Shown: positions 30,189 to 37,847 of the stretch, in pieces
How positions within the stretch are numbered: the stretch's first letter is position 1
Layout: each line of letters starts with the position of its first letter
Source: a virus
Direction: 5' to 3' (one strand)
Length of the DNA stretch: 38,726 nt
Virus record (IMG/VR): IMGVR_UViG_3300045993_000264
Location: 1-38,726 of that record
Translations under genes and position numbers: made by a program
Notes under the pieces: generated by a model
What the model was told of the DNA's origin: nothing
Database searches by the model: none
Seen by the model: the letters and a program-made list of their open reading frames with translations, nothing else

Positions 30189-31096
30189 ACTATACCAACA
30201 GAAGTAACCTGCCAAAAGAAATCGTGAGGGCTATCACGAAGGACAGATATTCGGATTCAAACGATAAGCCTTCCGATTACTCCGCTTCAACACTTAAAGC
30301 ACCAGTACAGATGACAACGCTTAAAAGACGCTATCCTAATAAGCTCATCGTCCCTGATGTTATGGATTTATTCTTCCAGTTCAAAGGATCAGTAGGACAC
30401 CAAGTGCTAGAAGATGCGTGGCACGAAGATATGGGTAGTCAAATAGAAGAACGTCTTTATATGGAAGTAGCTGGAAAGACTTTAAGTGGTAAGTTCGACT
30501 GCTTTCAAGGCGAAGAGTTGCGTGATTACAAATTTACAAAAGTGTATAAATACTTGAAGCAAGATTTTGAAGAATATGAAACACAGTTAAACATCTATGC
30601 AGCACTTTTAAGGGCAAATGGTAAGAAGGTTAGTAAGCTGGCTGTATGGATGTTCCTAGAGGATTTTAAGCGTCATGAGGCATGGAAGAAAGGTTATCCA
30701 AAGGAACCTATCGTCTCAATAGATTTACGCTTGTGGAGCGATTCTGAAGCTTTAAACTATATAAGCTCAAGGGTAGGCTTACTAAAGAATGCTGAAAGTG
30801 TGCCAGATGAATATCTCTTGGAATGCACACCTAAAGAACAGTGGTGCGACGTAAAAGATTGGGCAGTTGTCAAGAAAGACGGTACTTCAAAAATTGCAAA
30901 AAAAGTATTCAATTTTGAAAAAGAAGCATTGACATATAAGTTAAAGAGTGATGAAATGCTTATTAAGAGAATGACGAAAAGAACAAGATGTTTCGAGTAT
31001 TGTGACGTAAGAGGAATCTGCACTCAACACAAACGCCAAACACTAGAGGAGGAAGGTAAACTTGGGAAGAAGCCTGAACAAGGAGTTATATTTTAG
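30185..31096 (+). CDS. RecB/Cas4-like PD-(D/E)XK nuclease with Cys cluster
   Basis: 303 residues from GTG. GHQVLED (His 72, Glu 76), GKFD (Asp 105), DYK (Asp 114, Lys 116) and YETQLNIY (Gln 134) form the RecB-type nuclease site. Cys 214, 221, 269, 273 and 279 at the C-terminus could hold an iron-sulphur cluster as in Cas4 and AddB. It probably degrades DNA ends or prepares recombination intermediates. It precedes the endonuclease I gene. Confidence 0.8.
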   Translation: MNYTNRSNLPKEIVRAITKDRYSDSNDKPSDYSASTLKAPVQMTTLKRRYPNKLIVPDVMDLFFQFKGSVGHQVLEDAWHEDMGSQIEERLYMEVAGKTLSGKFDCFQGEELRDYKFTKVYKYLKQDFEEYETQLNIYAALLRANGKKVSKLAVWMFLEDFKRHEAWKKGYPKEPIVSIDLRLWSDSEALNYISSRVGLLKNAESVPDEYLLECTPKEQWCDVKDWAVVKKDGTSKIAKKVFNFEKEALTYKLKSDEMLIKRMTKRTRCFEYCDVRGICTQHKRQTLEEEGKLGKKPEQGVIF

Positions 31097-31307
31097 AAAG
31101 GAAATACAGAATAAACCCACCGCACAATCCTACCTAGAAGCCCTGAACAATAGCCCTTACAAAACCCATAAGAGAATGGCAGTAGCTTTAGCACAGCAAG
31201 GCGAGTTCATACTACAACAAGCCGCCGAGCACTTTAAGGAGTCACATGAGTCGTCGGATGAACGTACCAAAGGAATTCCAGATAGCAGGACTGAAAGTAA
31301 CAATTGA
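31062..31307 (+). CDS. Small helical protein, TTG start
   Basis: 81 residues from a TTG with GAGGAGGAAGG close ahead. It overlaps the end of the nuclease gene by 35 bases and the next gene by 62. Helical and polar (KRMAVALAQQGEFILQQAAEHFKE). No family recognised. Confidence 0.5.
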   Translation: MGRSLNKELYFRKEIQNKPTAQSYLEALNNSPYKTHKRMAVALAQQGEFILQQAAEHFKESHESSDERTKGIPDSRTESNN

Positions 31308-31569
31308 ATCAAATAACGAACTAATCAAAACGAGAAGCATCATAGGAGAAGCAAAGTACAACGATCAGAAGATAGTCTTAGACCTTGAATCAGCACCAAC
31401 AGAAACAGTAGAGCAAGCGTTCTTGCACGAATTGGTACACTGGATACTTTACGTAATGAACGAAGACGAACTGAGGAATAATGAGAAGCACGTCGATTTA
31501 TTTGCTCACCTTCTATATCAGTCCCTAAAAACAGGAGGATTTGGATTAGAGGAGGACACAACTGGATGA
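31246..31569 (+). CDS. HExxH zinc metallopeptidase-like protein, copy 1
   Basis: 107 residues. HELVH at about 62-66 (FLHELVHWILYVM), an acidic residue later and LFAHLLYQSLK fit small ImmA/IrrE-like or phage metallopeptidases. AAGGAG lies ahead. The start MNVPKEFQIAGLKVTI matches that of the protein at 37206. Targets are unknown; ImmA types cleave repressors. Confidence 0.7.
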   Translation: MSRRMNVPKEFQIAGLKVTIESNNELIKTRSIIGEAKYNDQKIVLDLESAPTETVEQAFLHELVHWILYVMNEDELRNNEKHVDLFAHLLYQSLKTGGFGLEEDTTG

Positions 31570-31750
31570 AATAGCACTGAATCTACAAGAACTTCGACCA
31601 CACTTCGACAGAGTTTTACGACATGCACTCAACAAGAACAGCAATGTAATCAGTAGGGCAGCAAAAGAAAGATTGAGAACTGTTTTAGAAAGAAAAGGGA
31701 GTACCTACCTAAAAAGGACTCCCTTAAAAGGAAAGCTGCCAAAGGACTAA
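31562..31750 (+). CDS. Small basic protein with probable CTG start
   Basis: The frame opens right after a stop and has no ATG, GTG or TTG. The only candidate is CTG at 31562, six bases after a perfect AGGAGG. It gives 62 residues (LDEIALNLQELRPHFDRVLRHALNKN), helical and basic, ending before the endonuclease gene. Its start is within the end of the metallopeptidase gene, as for other coupled genes here. Confidence 0.55.
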   Translation: MDEIALNLQELRPHFDRVLRHALNKNSNVISRAAKERLRTVLERKGSTYLKRTPLKGKLPKD

Positions 31751-31753
31751 TAT

Positions 31754-32287
31754 ATGGCACGAAAGCCCAGGTTCAACAAAAGAATATTACGTAGTGGATT
31801 AGAAGACAAAGTAGCAGCCGACTTAAAAGAACGAGGAATAGCTTATGTCTATGAAGGAATCAAACTCAAATATGTCAAAGAGTGCTGTCCCCACTGCGGA
31901 GAATCTGTTTCCGTCTGCACCTACACCCCCGATTTCATTATCGAACGACACGATAGAATACGGCTTATCGTTGAGTCTAAAGGCTATTTCCCTAGTAGTG
32001 ACCGGACGAAGATGCAAAGAGTCAAGCGAGACAACCCTCAAGAAGATATACGAATTCTTTTTCAACGAGATCAACCAATTAGAAAAGGAAGCAAAACAAC
32101 TTACAGGACGTGGAGTTTAAACAACGGGTTCGACTGCGCCTTTGGATCATCAATACCTAACGAATGGATACTAGGTGAAGACACGAAGACACCACAACAA
32201 CAAGGGAAGACGACAGATACAAAGAGGAAAGACCGAGCAACAAGTAGAAAGAATAGCACGAAGACTGCGAATACCACTCTGGACTGA
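31754..32287 (+). CDS. Phage endonuclease I (Holliday-junction resolvase)
   Basis: 177 residues. SGLEDKVAADL (Glu 17), YVYEG (Glu 34), YTPDF (Asp 60) and VESKG (Glu 74, Lys 76) are equivalent to the Glu 20, Glu 35, Asp 55, Glu 65 and Lys 67 set of T7 endonuclease I, with DRTKMQRVK and the final DIRILFQ strand. An extra Cys cluster (CCPHCGESVSVC) is inserted before the Asp, probably a zinc knuckle. It resolves branched DNA before packaging. Confidence 0.85.
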   Translation: MARKPRFNKRILRSGLEDKVAADLKERGIAYVYEGIKLKYVKECCPHCGESVSVCTYTPDFIIERHDRIRLIVESKGYFPSSDRTKMQRVKRDNPQEDIRILFQRDQPIRKGSKTTYRTWSLNNGFDCAFGSSIPNEWILGEDTKTPQQQGKTTDTKRKDRATSRKNSTKTANTTLD

Positions 32288-32302
32288 TTGGAACTACTTT
32301 AA

Positions 32303-32506
32303 ATGCCTCTCTACAAAAAAGGAAACACAGCAGCATTCAACGCTTGGAGAAAGAAATACAGAGAAAGAAAGCAAGAAGAAGGACTTTGCAGACGTTGCTT
32401 TAGACCATTAGTAGAAGAAAGCGGATTAAAGAATTGCGTTAATTGCATTGAAGAAGGAATGCAAAGATCAAAAATGTCAGAGGAGTTTTACCGTGGAGCT
32501 TATTAA
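32303..32506 (+). CDS. Small zinc-finger protein
   Basis: 67 residues: CRRCFRPL...NCVNCIEE, two CxxC knuckles, with a basic helix ahead (AFNAWRKKYRERKQ). Widespread small phage type. It overlaps the phosphoesterase gene in another frame. Confidence 0.65.
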   Translation: MPLYKKGNTAAFNAWRKKYRERKQEEGLCRRCFRPLVEESGLKNCVNCIEEGMQRSKMSEEFYRGAY

Positions 32507-33359
32507 AGCCGAAGGTATGCCAGAAAACTTCATATTATGCGACATGAGTGATTTCCATCTTGGAAGTCCTAATTGTGCAGAAGAAACACTAGAAGAAACA
32601 GTAGCTAAGATTCACGATAATACAACCGCATATATGATCTTCAAAGGAGATGCCATAGAGTGCATTTTGCCTAGTGATAAGCGTTATATGCACTCCGCAG
32701 TCAAAGACAATCTCAAATCACCAAAGGAGCAAGCAGACAGAGTAATAGAAATAATGCAACCAATTAAAAATCGAATATTAGCTTGGGGAATAGGCAATCA
32801 CGAAGTGAAACTTTGGAACACAATGGATTTCGGTAAATACATAGCTGACTCATTGGGCGTGCCATACGGTGCTTACAACTACAAGATTACATACACAGAC
32901 ACAAAGAATCGCTTGATGTTCAAGACCTACCATACACACGGAATGGGTGGAGTAAGTTCAAACGCAAAGGATCAGATACAATATGACGCAAATAGACGGG
33001 CTGGACTCAAGCACAAGCTTAGCAAATCTGGACACGCCGACGTTATTTACATGTCTAGAGGACACGACCATCAGCTTATTACAGTTGATCCAACAGCGGA
33101 AAACCAAATCTACCTCACTGATGATGGACAGGGACTACATCAGCACTATAGAGTACTGCCTCCACAGAACACAAATTATATACCGCCAGATAGCCGCTGG
33201 TACGCCACCACAGGTTCGTTCAGAAAGCTCTACTCAAAGCCTGGAAGCTGCGTAATAGACTATGGAGAGGTAGCAGGTTACTCGCCTTCAGAAGTTGGTT
33301 ATGTGCAGGTCAACGTCAACGATAGCAACATAACATCTATTGAGAAAGTCGTATGCTGA
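32493..33359 (+). CDS. Calcineurin-like metallophosphoesterase
   Basis: 288 residues. Start chosen at GTG 32493, seven bases after AGGAG, because an upstream ATG would overlap the zinc-finger gene heavily. Motifs: CDMSDFHLG (Asp 20, His 22), KGDAIE, GIGNHEV (Asn-His-Glu), YHTHG and SRGHDH: all two-metal phosphoesterase sites. Possible substrates include RNA 2',3'-phosphates, nucleotides or protein phosphates. An RNA ligase lies 1.2 kb downstream. Confidence 0.85.
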   Translation: MELIKAEGMPENFILCDMSDFHLGSPNCAEETLEETVAKIHDNTTAYMIFKGDAIECILPSDKRYMHSAVKDNLKSPKEQADRVIEIMQPIKNRILAWGIGNHEVKLWNTMDFGKYIADSLGVPYGAYNYKITYTDTKNRLMFKTYHTHGMGGVSSNAKDQIQYDANRRAGLKHKLSKSGHADVIYMSRGHDHQLITVDPTAENQIYLTDDGQGLHQHYRVLPPQNTNYIPPDSRWYATTGSFRKLYSKPGSCVIDYGEVAGYSPSEVGYVQVNVNDSNITSIEKVVC

Positions 33360-33499
33360 TTCGCTGTTCGGAGTGCGAAGAAAGCTTTATGACAAGTCTA
33401 GGTTCTACAATGTTCTGCCCTGAATGTGGTCATGTAGAATCAGTGTATATGGCAAGTGACTACGAAATGCTTTACGGAGAAGATTATGAGCAACCATGA
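33353..33499 (+). CDS. Tiny zinc-ribbon protein
   Basis: 48 residues: CSECEES and CPECGHVES, two CxxC knuckles. Starts within the end of the phosphoesterase gene (ATGCTGA) and overlaps DUF3310 by 14 bases. Confidence 0.7.
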   Translation: MLIRCSECEESFMTSLGSTMFCPECGHVESVYMASDYEMLYGEDYEQP

Positions 33500-33767
33500 A
33501 AGAGCAATAAAGCAAATGTTCGAAGAGGAAGTAACTAAGACAAGTGCTCTACGCAATCAAGTAGCAGGGGATCACTACAAGAAGTGCGCTATACAACCAA
33601 TTGAATACATCTTTGCTAACCAACTCGGATACGCAGAAGGGAATTGTATAAAGTATTTGACACGTTGGAAGGACAAGGGAGGGATTGAAGACCTCCGTAA
33701 AGCCAAGCACTACATAGAGCTTCTGATTGAAAGCGAGGACACTGGTGATATTAGATTCTCAAGGTAA
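33486..33767 (+). CDS. DUF3310 protein
   Basis: 93 residues from ATG 33486. VAGDHYKKCAIQPIEYIFANQLGYAEGNCIKYLTRWKDKGGIEDLRKAKHYIELLI is the DUF3310 core (SaV-like nucleotide-binding family). Frequent in phages near nucleotide metabolism genes, as here. Confidence 0.85.
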   Translation: MSNHERAIKQMFEEEVTKTSALRNQVAGDHYKKCAIQPIEYIFANQLGYAEGNCIKYLTRWKDKGGIEDLRKAKHYIELLIESEDTGDIRFSR

Positions 33768-34110
33768 TCCACTTAGTCAGCATGTACCAGATTTACAGAT
33801 GCTCAATCACGACCTCACAACTCTATATCTTTTAGCACGCACGACATTACCAAAAGACATGCTAGATGCAATCCTGTACGGAGAATTTGAAGATCCATCG
33901 GAGGAAGACCTTGAGAATGCTCAACAACTGGTCGCGGCTAACAGAGGAAGAGATGATGAACAACAGAAGGAAAGGGGTTCCTCAGAATGTTCACATTCCA
34001 GCCGAGATACAGGTGTTCAAGGATGCTCTTGTAAAGTGCGAAAAGGAGTACCTGTACAAAAACCGGACGGACTTTGGTGTGAGCCAGAATACAACGGAAT
34101 ATATGAGTAA
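33745..34110 (+). CDS. Hypothetical early protein
   Basis: 121 residues from GTG, six bases after GAGG. The first about 75 residues look well formed (LQMLNHDLTTLYLLARTTLPKDMLDAILYG); the rest, overlapping another frame, is Cys/Ser-rich and irregular, so the true end may be misjudged or this region may carry two coupled genes. Confidence 0.5.
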   Translation: MILDSQGNPLSQHVPDLQMLNHDLTTLYLLARTTLPKDMLDAILYGEFEDPSEEDLENAQQLVAANRGRDDEQQKERGSSECSHSSRDTGVQGCSCKVRKGVPVQKPDGLWCEPEYNGIYE

Positions 34111-34147
34111 CGAAGATAAAGAAAACCACTACCTAGCAGGAGAGTAA
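33953..34147 (+). CDS. Small helical protein overlapping the previous gene
   Basis: 64 residues from ATG 33953 (GAGG five bases ahead). Contains VPQNVHIPAEIQVFKDALVKCEKEYLYKN, a convincing helical segment, while the overlapping frame is irregular there. One of the two is probably not translated to its end. Confidence 0.4.
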   Translation: MMNNRRKGVPQNVHIPAEIQVFKDALVKCEKEYLYKNRTDFGVSQNTTEYMSNEDKENHYLAGE

Positions 34148-34151
34148 CTTT

Positions 34152-34586
34152 ATGTCAGCTATTGTTAAATTCAGACCTACAAAAACATATACAAAGCTTC
34201 CAACAAAAGGTTCAAAAGGTGCAGCCGCTTTTGATTGTTATATTCCAGAAAATTATCCAGCTTTGAATCCGGGTGAAATCAGAATTGTTAATCTTGGATT
34301 CCAAGTTGAAGTACCAATTGAATATGAGCTTCAAGTACGTGCAAGAAGCGGTCTAGCATCTAAGGGAATAATGGTAGCAAACGGAGTAGGTTGTGTTGAT
34401 TCTGATTATAGGGGTGACGTAGGGGTTATCCTTTGGAACGCTAGTGGAGCTATACAACCACTTAATCAAGGTGATCGTATTTGCCAACTAAAGCTCTCCT
34501 ACGCCCCTAATATCGTATGGGAGATGGTAGACGTAGTAGAAGAGACTGAACGTGGTAGCGGGGGATTTGGGAGCACTGGACTATGA
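34152..34586 (+). CDS. dut: dUTPase
   Basis: 144 residues. All five motifs: AAFDC, RARSGLA, NGVGCVDSDYRGDVGV, GDRICQL and RGSGGFGSTG. Trimeric enzyme that turns dUTP into dUMP and PPi, keeping uracil out of DNA and providing dUMP. ATGA-coupled to the RNA ligase gene. Confidence 0.93.
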   Translation: MSAIVKFRPTKTYTKLPTKGSKGAAAFDCYIPENYPALNPGEIRIVNLGFQVEVPIEYELQVRARSGLASKGIMVANGVGCVDSDYRGDVGVILWNASGAIQPLNQGDRICQLKLSYAPNIVWEMVDVVEETERGSGGFGSTGL

Positions 34587-35515
34587 TACCTTCAAGCTTT
34601 CCAAAGATAATGCAACTTGGTTTAAAACCTGTTCAATCTATCTTTCAAGATGAAGTTGAAATAACAGAAAAGTTGGATGGTTCTCAATTCGCTTGTGGGT
34701 TAGTTGATGGTGAATTGAAGTTTCGTTCAAAGGGTTGTGAGATATTTGATGGGCAAGTGCAAGACTTGTTTATCCCTGTTGTGGAGTATATCAAGTCAAT
34801 CAAACACCTCTTGCACAACAATGTCTTCCTCTACGGTGAGACTTTCAAGAAGCCGAAGCACAACACTCTTTGCTACGACACGATACCAACACACCACTTT
34901 GCACTCTTTGGTGTCTACGATCTAACTATGGATCATTGGTATGGATATGAAGGGATAATAAGCATAGCAAGGGCTATCGACATAGACGTTGTTCCACTGC
35001 TATTCAAGGGTAAAATAGCAAGCGATTGCACAATCAAAAACGTATTAGAAGAATTCTTAGATAGAACCTCATATCTTGGTGGCGCGAAAGTAGAAGGAGT
35101 TGTCATAAAAAACTATTCACGACAGATGTGTATAGCAAAAGATATTTATACACCTTTTATGGCGGCAAAGTATGTAAGCGAATCTTTTAAAGAGGTGCAT
35201 CGTGGCAGATGGAACAGTGAAGAAAGGCCAAGTGGAAAGTGGGAATCCTTCTGCGCAACATATAATTCTACCGCTAGGTGGGATAAAGCAGTCATTCATC
35301 TACAAGAGCGAGGACTGCTCACTGATTCGCCTAAAGACATTGGACTGCTGCTTAGAGAAATCAACAACGACATAGAGAACGAAGAGAAGAATATTATCTG
35401 TAACTTTCTTTGGAACATCCACAAGAAAGAACTGCTTTCGGCTGCTACAAAAGGCCTTGCAGAATACTATAAGCAAAGATTGATTACAGACACGTATGGA
35501 GAAACAAGATGTTAG
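34583..35515 (+). CDS. RNA ligase (Rnl2-like)
   Basis: 310 residues. Nucleotidyl-transferase motifs: EKLDGS (Lys 30 is the AMP-accepting residue), FRSKG, YGETF, FALFGVYDL, EGVVIKN and MAAKYVS. It seals RNA breaks with ATP. The C-terminal about 100 residues are specific and helical. No end-healing kinase is seen, but a metallophosphoesterase is close by. Overlaps its neighbours by four to seven bases. Confidence 0.88.
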   Translation: MIPSSFPKIMQLGLKPVQSIFQDEVEITEKLDGSQFACGLVDGELKFRSKGCEIFDGQVQDLFIPVVEYIKSIKHLLHNNVFLYGETFKKPKHNTLCYDTIPTHHFALFGVYDLTMDHWYGYEGIISIARAIDIDVVPLLFKGKIASDCTIKNVLEEFLDRTSYLGGAKVEGVVIKNYSRQMCIAKDIYTPFMAAKYVSESFKEVHRGRWNSEERPSGKWESFCATYNSTARWDKAVIHLQERGLLTDSPKDIGLLLREINNDIENEEKNIICNFLWNIHKKELLSAATKGLAEYYKQRLITDTYGETRC

Positions 35516-37209
35516 GTAAATTCAAGACCTCGTTCAGCCATGATATTTTCCATTCCAAATATGCGATGACCCAAAATGAAACTTGGGAAGATAGATGCAA
35601 CATAATGGTAAACGATGTTTGCGGAGATAGAAGCTTAACAGCAAAAGACACAACACAATATCTTATGAGTCCATCAGATCAAGCAGAATTAGCACAGTAT
35701 ATGATCGACATGAAGTTTATTCCGGGAGGTCGTTACATTTACTATAGTGGTAGACCTGCTGGCTTCTTTAACAATTGCTTTGTACTAAAAGCAGAGGAGG
35801 ATACGCGTGAAGAGTGGGCAAGATTATCAGCGGCTGCAACTAGCTGTCTCATGTCTGGTGGAGGAATTGGAGTCGATTATAGTATCTTGCGACCTTCTGG
35901 ACGTTTTCTCAATAGAACTGGAGGAATCTCATCAGGCCCTATTCCGCTCATGCACATCATCAATGAGATTGGACGTAATGTCATGCAAGGCGGCAGCAGG
36001 CGTTCTGCAATTTACGGTAGCCTCAATTGGCAACACGAAGACATAATGCACTTCCTCTCTATAAAGGATTGGGAAGCACACCACAAAGAGAGGAAGCTGC
36101 TAGACTTTAACCACGCTGCTCCTCTTGATATGACTAACATATCTATTAATTGGGATACAGCGTTTATAGAAAAGTTTTGTAAGGGATATGGCAACCACCA
36201 TGTTAGATATGATTCTTTGGATGGCGAACTGCCATATGAGAATATCCCGCAACTCTGGTATGACTCTGTGCGTAAGATGTGCGAAACAGGCGAGCCGGGG
36301 CACTCTTATAACTTTTGGGAGAACGAAAATGACACAGGGCGTAACGCCTGCACAGAGTTTACTAGCGAGGATGATAGTGACGTTTGTAATCTCGGTTCTA
36401 TCAATATGGGTAACATTTCTTCCATTGACGAGTTACGGGATGTTGTTAGCCTCGCTTCTAAGTTTCTTGTATGTGGTACTCTTAGAGCAGAGTTGCCGTA
36501 TGACAAGGTTAAGTTGGTTAGAGAAAAGAATCGTAAGATAGGTCTTGGTTTAATGGGTGTGCACGAATGGCTACTACAGAGAGGATATGATTATGAAATG
36601 GTTGGAGAGCTTAAAGAATGGTTGGAGATATATAAAGCTGAGAGTGAAGCGAGTGCGAACGAACACTGTGACCGCTTCTATATCTCTAGACCAAAGAAAT
36701 ATCGTGCTATCGCTCCCGCTGGAACCATTGGAATACTTGCCAGCACTACTACTGGAATTGAACCATTGTACGCAGTCTCTTACAAAAGGAGATATTTGGA
36801 AGGCGGCACTCGGTGGAAGTATCAATATGTTATTGATTCAACAGCTCAACAACTCATTGATACATATGGACTCAATCCAGAGGAGATTCAAACTGCTGCT
36901 TCCCTTGCTTATAGTCCAGAGCAAAGAATAAAGTTTCAGTATGAGGTACAGAAATATGTCGATATGGCAATCTCATCAACTCTCAACCTTCCTGCGTGGG
37001 GTACGGAACATAATAATGAGACTACTTGCAGTAATCTTGCTAATACCCTTCTTAAGTATTGCCACGGTCTACGAGGTGTCACGGTATATCCTGATGGGTC
37101 AAGAGGAGGTCAGCCGCTAACTACTGTGCCTTACGAAGAAGCGGTTAAGCACAAAGGAATAGTGTTTGCTGAAGAAAACTCATGCAGTGGCGGAGTGTGC
37201 GGGATATGA
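35509..37209 (+). CDS. nrdJ: Class II (adenosylcobalamin) ribonucleotide reductase
   Basis: 566 residues. NNCFVL (Cys 90), the catalytic N-A-C-T-E (Asn 279, Cys 281, Glu 283), VCNLGSINM, and APAGTIGILASTTTGIEPLYA match class II enzymes, with a C-terminal redox pair CSGGVC. No NrdB-type subunit is present, consistent with a B12-dependent enzyme. It makes deoxynucleotides for phage replication and works with dUTPase. Overlaps ligase and metallopeptidase genes. Confidence 0.9.
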   Translation: MLGKFKTSFSHDIFHSKYAMTQNETWEDRCNIMVNDVCGDRSLTAKDTTQYLMSPSDQAELAQYMIDMKFIPGGRYIYYSGRPAGFFNNCFVLKAEEDTREEWARLSAAATSCLMSGGGIGVDYSILRPSGRFLNRTGGISSGPIPLMHIINEIGRNVMQGGSRRSAIYGSLNWQHEDIMHFLSIKDWEAHHKERKLLDFNHAAPLDMTNISINWDTAFIEKFCKGYGNHHVRYDSLDGELPYENIPQLWYDSVRKMCETGEPGHSYNFWENENDTGRNACTEFTSEDDSDVCNLGSINMGNISSIDELRDVVSLASKFLVCGTLRAELPYDKVKLVREKNRKIGLGLMGVHEWLLQRGYDYEMVGELKEWLEIYKAESEASANEHCDRFYISRPKKYRAIAPAGTIGILASTTTGIEPLYAVSYKRRYLEGGTRWKYQYVIDSTAQQLIDTYGLNPEEIQTAASLAYSPEQRIKFQYEVQKYVDMAISSTLNLPAWGTEHNNETTCSNLANTLLKYCHGLRGVTVYPDGSRGGQPLTTVPYEEAVKHKGIVFAEENSCSGGVCGI

Positions 37210-37520
37210 TAAAAATACCTAAGAAGTTTAACGTAGCAGGACAGACCTATACTGTAGTTATGGATACCGGGATACAAATGGAAGAAGATGGTATCCTTTA
37301 CGACTGTCACGGTTTATGTCAACCACAATTCAATAAGATAACAATCAACAAAGAAGCACAGCTCGACAGAAAACATGTGACGTATTTGCATGAACTCACT
37401 CACGTAATCCTACATGAAATGGGACATGAGTTATATCACGACGAGACATTTATATCAGTGTTCTCTGGACTCTTACATCAGGTATTCATAACCAGCAAAG
37501 GAGAGCACGCGTGCGTATAA
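37206..37520 (+). CDS. HExxH zinc metallopeptidase-like protein, copy 2
   Basis: 104 residues from ATG 37206 (ATGA with the reductase). HELTHVILHEMGH gives the HExxH with a third His; IPKKFNVAGQTYTV parallels VPKEFQIAGLKVTI of the first copy, so the two are likely paralogues in one operon. Function unknown. Confidence 0.7.
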   Translation: MIKIPKKFNVAGQTYTVVMDTGIQMEEDGILYDCHGLCQPQFNKITINKEAQLDRKHVTYLHELTHVILHEMGHELYHDETFISVFSGLLHQVFITSKGEHACV

Positions 37521-37705
37521 TATATTGCGAAGAATGTGATAGAAAGATGGGAGAGATTAGAGACGCTTCTTTGCACAAAGAAATACTCTACATTTGCAAA
37601 GGATGTTACTACCCAGAAGTCAAGCCTAAAACAAATAAATATAATGAAGGCGATGCTGCCGTACAACATTTAATGGGAATATTCGGAATGAGCAATAAAA
37701 GATAA
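37511..37705 (+). CDS. Small zinc-ribbon protein
   Basis: 64 residues from GTG (GGAGAG ahead). CEECDRK and CKGCYYP give two CxxC knuckles about 22 residues apart; the end is a short helix. Last gene of the early operon. Confidence 0.65.
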   Translation: MRIIYCEECDRKMGEIRDASLHKEILYICKGCYYPEVKPKTNKYNEGDAAVQHLMGIFGMSNKR

Positions 37706-37740
37706 AAAGAAGAGACAGGCACTAGAATACGAACAAACGT

Positions 37741-37822
37741 AAGGCCGGTAGAAGCGATAAAAGAAAGAAAGACATAGTAGTCTATGCCTTTTTATCTAAA
37801 TCGTCTCTATCGGCCTTATTTT
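37741..37822. terminator. Long bidirectional terminator
   Basis: AAGGCCGGTAGA pairs with TCTATCGGCCTT; inside, GATAAAAG pairs with CTTTTTATC and CATAG with CTATG over a TAGT loop. T-rich tails on the plus strand. It separates the rightward early operon from the leftward gene at 37848. Confidence 0.8.
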
Positions 37823-37847
37823 GCGTTTAAACGCTATATCTGTGTTT

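Noticed and set aside
32448-32492. Upstream ATG start for the metallophosphoesterase
   Set aside because: It would overlap the zinc-finger gene by 59 bases and lacks a good ribosome site, whereas GTG 32493 has AGGAG at ideal spacing.
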